From Candidatus Geothrix skivensis (GTDB taxonomy: Bacteria > Acidobacteriota > Holophagae > Holophagales > Holophagaceae): a stretch of 64,000 nucleotides of DNA. The translations under genes and the position numbers were made by a program. This document shows, piece by piece, positions 61,260 to 64,000 of this stretch. The notes beneath the pieces were generated by a model, which worked only from the letters and a program-made list of their open reading frames with translations, searched no databases and was not told the DNA's origin. The DNA is taken from contig JADKIO010000005.1 of assembly GCA_016721195.1 (NCBI GenBank), positions 248,001-312,000 on the forward strand, written 5' to 3'. The stretch's first letter is position 1, and each line of letters starts with the position of its first letter.

Positions 61260-62771
61260 CTAAAGATCCTTCACCCCACCCGGTGTCTTCGGCGGCTTGG
61301 GCAGGCGCTGCTTGAGGCCCTCCAACTCGTCCTGCTGGGCCCCCATGCTCGGACGGGGCGGAGGCGGCGGCGGGGGCTTCTTGGGATTGGGGGGTGGGGG
61401 CGGGGTGGCGTCCCTCACCAGGGTCTGGAGGTTGTGGATGGCCTCGGCCTGGCCGGGCTGCTCCAGCAGCAGGCGCTCCAACAGGGCCTTGGCCTCGTCG
61501 GGGCGTTGGGCTTCAAGGTGGGCCCGGGCGGCCAGCAACAGGGCCGGGGCGCGCCAGGTCGGGATGGGCCGTGGGGAACCCTGGCCCACCAGGGGCGTGA
61601 GGGCCTTCAGGGCATCCTCGGGGAAGCCGGTCCTCAAGTCGATGTGCGCCGCCAGCAGCAGGTGGGCTGGTTTGGCGTCAACCGGGCGCCATTTCCGGGC
61701 GCCGATCAGGTCGCCGCTTTCGATGGCCCGTTGGGCCAGCCAGGCTTTCACGCCGCCGGGGGCCCATGTCTGGCTGGGGGCTTGGCCTGCCAGAGGCGGC
61801 GCAACCAGGCCTGCCAGGGCGAGGAGGATGGGACGCCACCGGGCGAGGGGTTTCCCGGCGGAAGCCAGCCACAGCACCAGCCCAGCCAGGGCCAGCCAGG
61901 CACCCACTTCGGGATGGGCGGGTTGCAGGGAACGGCTGGCGGGCAGAGGCAGCTTCCCGGCGGCCAGGGCCTGGAGCCCGGCCGCTGCCGCTTCGCCATC
62001 CGCGAAGACCTGCCCGCCAGTGGCCTGGGCCAGGCGACCCAGGAACTCCGGGTGGGCCGTGCTGGTGGTGGGTTCAGCGCCTCCGGCGGGAGCTCCCGGG
62101 CGGGGAGGGACCGCATGGGCCTGTCCATCCCCGAAGGTCATGACACACACCGGGATCCGGGCCTTCTGGAGGGGCAGGGTGGCGTGCTGGAGGGCTTCTT
62201 CGGCGGCTTCCCAGGTTTCTTCACCGTCGCTGAGCAGGAGGATCACCGCGGGCAGATCCCGCTCCACCTGGGCGGCCACCTGGGGCAGGCCGCGCCCCAG
62301 GCTGGTGCCCGGAGAGCCCACCTCGCCGGGGACCACCGCCCGCAGGGCCTCCCGCAGCAGGGTGCGGTCCTCGCCGGGGGGCTGGATGGGGATGGCATCC
62401 CCCGTGAGCAGATCCAGGCTCCAGCGCAGGCCCGGCTGGGGCCGGGACCAGATGCGGTCCAGGGCGGCCACGGCCGCGTCCCAGCGGGTGCGGCCGTTCG
62501 CGTCCGGGACGGCCATGGACCGGCTGGCGTCCAGGGCCACATGCACCGTGAGCCGGGGGAACTCGGGGAGTCCCCAGCGGGGTTCCGCCAGCCCCAGCCC
62601 CAGGCCCGCGGCCATGAGGGCCAGCCCCAGCCCCTGCCAGATGGGGCGCTGCCCCACCACTTGCACGCCCAGCCCGGGGCGGAGCTGGGCCCGCAGGGCC
62701 AGGGCCATGACGATCAAGATCACGGCCCCGGCGGGCACCAGGATCCAGGGATGGGAGAAGGGGAGGCTCAT
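61260..62771 (-). CDS. BatB-like von Willebrand A protein with TPR-like C-terminus
   Basis: 503 residues from ATG 62771. Membrane helices flank the N-terminus (about 8-45). The von Willebrand A domain begins HVALDASRSMAVPD (the DxSxS metal site) and continues PAVILLLSDGEETWEAA. Another helix follows (about 295-330), then TPR-like repeats and a Pro-rich segment (NPKKPPPPPPP). This is the Bat/aerotolerance-operon arrangement. The start overlaps the BatA-like stop (ATGA). Bat proteins are membrane-bound and have been linked to stress or protein complexes, with no settled function. Confidence 0.82.
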   Translation of the reverse strand: MSLPFSHPWILVPAGAVILIVMALALRAQLRPGLGVQVVGQRPIWQGLGLALMAAGLGLGLAEPRWGLPEFPRLTVHVALDASRSMAVPDANGRTRWDAAVAALDRIWSRPQPGLRWSLDLLTGDAIPIQPPGEDRTLLREALRAVVPGEVGSPGTSLGRGLPQVAAQVERDLPAVILLLSDGEETWEAAEEALQHATLPLQKARIPVCVMTFGDGQAHAVPPRPGAPAGGAEPTTSTAHPEFLGRLAQATGGQVFADGEAAAAGLQALAAGKLPLPASRSLQPAHPEVGAWLALAGLVLWLASAGKPLARWRPILLALAGLVAPPLAGQAPSQTWAPGGVKAWLAQRAIESGDLIGARKWRPVDAKPAHLLLAAHIDLRTGFPEDALKALTPLVGQGSPRPIPTWRAPALLLAARAHLEAQRPDEAKALLERLLLEQPGQAEAIHNLQTLVRDATPPPPPNPKKPPPPPPPRPSMGAQQDELEGLKQRLPKPPKTPGGVKDL

Positions 62772-63724
62772 GGGCCCTGCACCCAGGCCGGCCTTCGCCG
62801 GCCGCGCTTGAAGGCGAGGTCCATGGCCAGAGGCAGCGCGAGGCTGGCTGCCGCCAGCAGGCACCAGAGGGCCAGGGGGCGGCCTTCGGAAGGCGGATCC
62901 ACGGGCAGGAGGGTCTTTTCCAGCCTGTCCACGGCCGCCAGGCTCCGGGCCAGTCCGCCTGGATCCTCGGCGCTGAAGGATTCACCCCCGGTAAGGTGGG
63001 CGACCTGCTTCAGGCTGGTGTGGTCGACCTCCACCTTGAGTCGGGCGAAACCGCCCCCTTCCAGGGGTACGAGGCTTTCCCCGTCCGTGCCCATGGCCAC
63101 GGCATGGATGCGGATGCCATTGCGCTGGGCCTCCTCCGCGGCCTCCTGGGGCGTGACGCGGCCCCGGTTCTGGACCCCGTCCGTGAGCAGCAGGATGACT
63201 CGGCTGCGGGCCGGGCTGTCCTCCAGGCGGCGCACGGCGGTCATGAGGGCCGAGCCGATGGCGGTGCCATCATCCCGGCTGTCGATGTCCAGGCGCGCCA
63301 GCATCCGGAGCAGGCGCGTGTGATCGGAGGTCAGGGGGCTCAGGGTCACGGGGTGGGCGCTGAAGAGGATGAGGGCGAAGCGGTCATCGGGGCGGCCCAG
63401 GACGAACTGGGCCAGGGTCCGCCGGGCCGCGTGCCAGCGGTCCTCGTCGGGCCGGTCGAGAATCCGCATGCTGCTGCTGCCATCCAGCACCACGGCGAAG
63501 TCCACCACCGGCGCAGTGCCCCGCAGCGGTGTGCGCCACTCGGGCCCGGCGGCCGCCAGCCCCAGGGCCAGGGCCAGCAGCACCGGGATCCAGTGGGAGC
63601 TGAGCCGGGCCAGGGTGCTGGCGGGCCTGGAGGCGGGGATGCCCCAGCGGTAGATCACGCGCCAGGCCCAGATGACCAGCGGCACAGCCAGCAACAGCAG
63701 CCAGGGATGGCGCAGGGCGATCAA
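62768..63724 (-). CDS. BatA-like von Willebrand A protein
   Basis: 318 residues from TTG 63724, chosen because it overlaps the upstream stop as TTGA; the longer upstream frame is antisense-like translation of the neighbouring gene. Membrane helices at about 6-25 and 46-62 precede the von Willebrand A domain (VVLDGSSSMRILD with DxSxS, IGSALMTAVRRLEDSP, SRVILLLTDGVQNRG), and a C-terminal helix closes it (LALWCLLAAASLALPLAMD). It forms a pair with the BatB-like protein; the two overlap by 4 bases. Confidence 0.82.
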   Translation of the reverse strand: MIALRHPWLLLLAVPLVIWAWRVIYRWGIPASRPASTLARLSSHWIPVLLALALGLAAAGPEWRTPLRGTAPVVDFAVVLDGSSSMRILDRPDEDRWHAARRTLAQFVLGRPDDRFALILFSAHPVTLSPLTSDHTRLLRMLARLDIDSRDDGTAIGSALMTAVRRLEDSPARSRVILLLTDGVQNRGRVTPQEAAEEAQRNGIRIHAVAMGTDGESLVPLEGGGFARLKVEVDHTSLKQVAHLTGGESFSAEDPGGLARSLAAVDRLEKTLLPVDPPSEGRPLALWCLLAAASLALPLAMDLAFKRGRRRPAWVQGP

Positions 63725-64000
63725 GGCGCGCCTCGCTCGTTGTTCCTGGCGTCCAGGGCCGCCACCAGCGGTTCCGGCGCCGGGAAAGGGGGCTCGCTGC
63801 GCCCGAACCGCGCGGCGTCCAGGCTCCTGGCCCACTGATCCCAGGGGCCCAGGTGGTGAGCCTGGAGCTCCGCCGGGCCCCAGGCCCGGGCCGCTTCTCC
63901 GAACCGTGCGGCCAGCAGGTCCCGCCCCAGGTCGTGGAGCTGGTCGAGGGTGGCCCGTTCCCGGTTGACGGGGGGCCAGTGGCGCCGGAAGGCGTGGATC
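63721..64000 (-). CDS. C-terminal end of a Bat-operon protein (continues past window)
   Basis: 92 codons are visible: HAFRRHWPPVNRERATLDQL, LLAARFGEAARAWGPAELQA, HHLGPWDQWARSLDAARFGR and a Pro-rich end to a TGA at 63721. The frame is open to the window edge and ends overlapping the BatA-like start. In Bat operons a DUF58 or DUF4381 gene stands here; the piece is too short to tell which. Confidence 0.55.
   Translation of the reverse strand, partial: IHAFRRHWPPVNRERATLDQLHDLGRDLLAARFGEAARAWGPAELQAHHLGPWDQWARSLDAARFGRSEPPFPAPEPLVAALDARNNERGAP

Overview
The window is GC-rich bacterial chromosome. The best guess at its source is an Acidobacteriota member of the Holophagaceae (Geothrix/Holophaga type). 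This is an inference from gene content: a giant CXXCH/CX4CH cytochrome with a small beta-barrel, a TPR-coupled Ser/Thr kinase, M1, M13 and C69 peptidases, an OPT transporter, PAS/GAF sensors and a fused 2-oxoacid dehydrogenase E1. No rRNA is present to confirm it.

Layout. 1-7.7 kb holds an Ig-repeat surface protein (cut by the window edge), a membrane Ser/Thr kinase, a TonB/ExbD pair, a TetR regulator, a REC-only response regulator and a PAS protein. 7.7-18.3 kb is metabolic: PQQ-type sugar dehydrogenase, glutamine synthetase, metallo-beta-lactamase-fold hydrolase, 2-oxoacid dehydrogenase E1, GAF protein, Nfu, an ATP pyrophosphatase, an SDR protein and an inositol-monophosphatase-like enzyme. 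From 4.6 to 19.9 kb many genes are broken by single-base indels, mostly in C or G runs. From 20 kb onward essentially every gene is intact. I read this as a local sequence-quality problem and treat these as real genes with damaged reading frames.

19.2-26.3 kb is the most distinctive block: an outer-membrane beta-barrel, a pentaheme lipoprotein and a lipoprotein of about 1730 residues with 38 CXXCH and 6 CX4CH motifs. Together they look like an electron conduit across the outer membrane to a very large multiheme wire. A tetraheme periplasmic cytochrome at 55.8 kb may belong to the same respiratory network. 26.4-36.1 kb is a peptide-use block (OPT transporter and M1, C69 and M13 peptidases) followed by cutA-glpX-DUF4442.

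36.1-39.6 kb carries tandem 190-bp repeats, tRNA-Pro(CGG), a DUF721 gene, a CaiB-type CoA transferase, a bacilliredoxin and a 435-bp element with terminal inverted repeats. 39.6-64 kb is largely housekeeping: sppA, marC-like, the ffh/rpsP/khpA/rimM group, a YyaL-type protein, ruvC, rnr, cysS, ybgC-like and a glycosyltransferase 9. It also has a PstS-like protein, a secreted thioredoxin and, at the right edge, a Bat-type operon of von Willebrand A proteins. Recurring regulatory signals are a 27-bp element before nfu and the bacilliredoxin (weaker before the YyaL gene) and CRP/FNR-like dyads before the tetraheme cytochrome and a 66-residue orphan gene.
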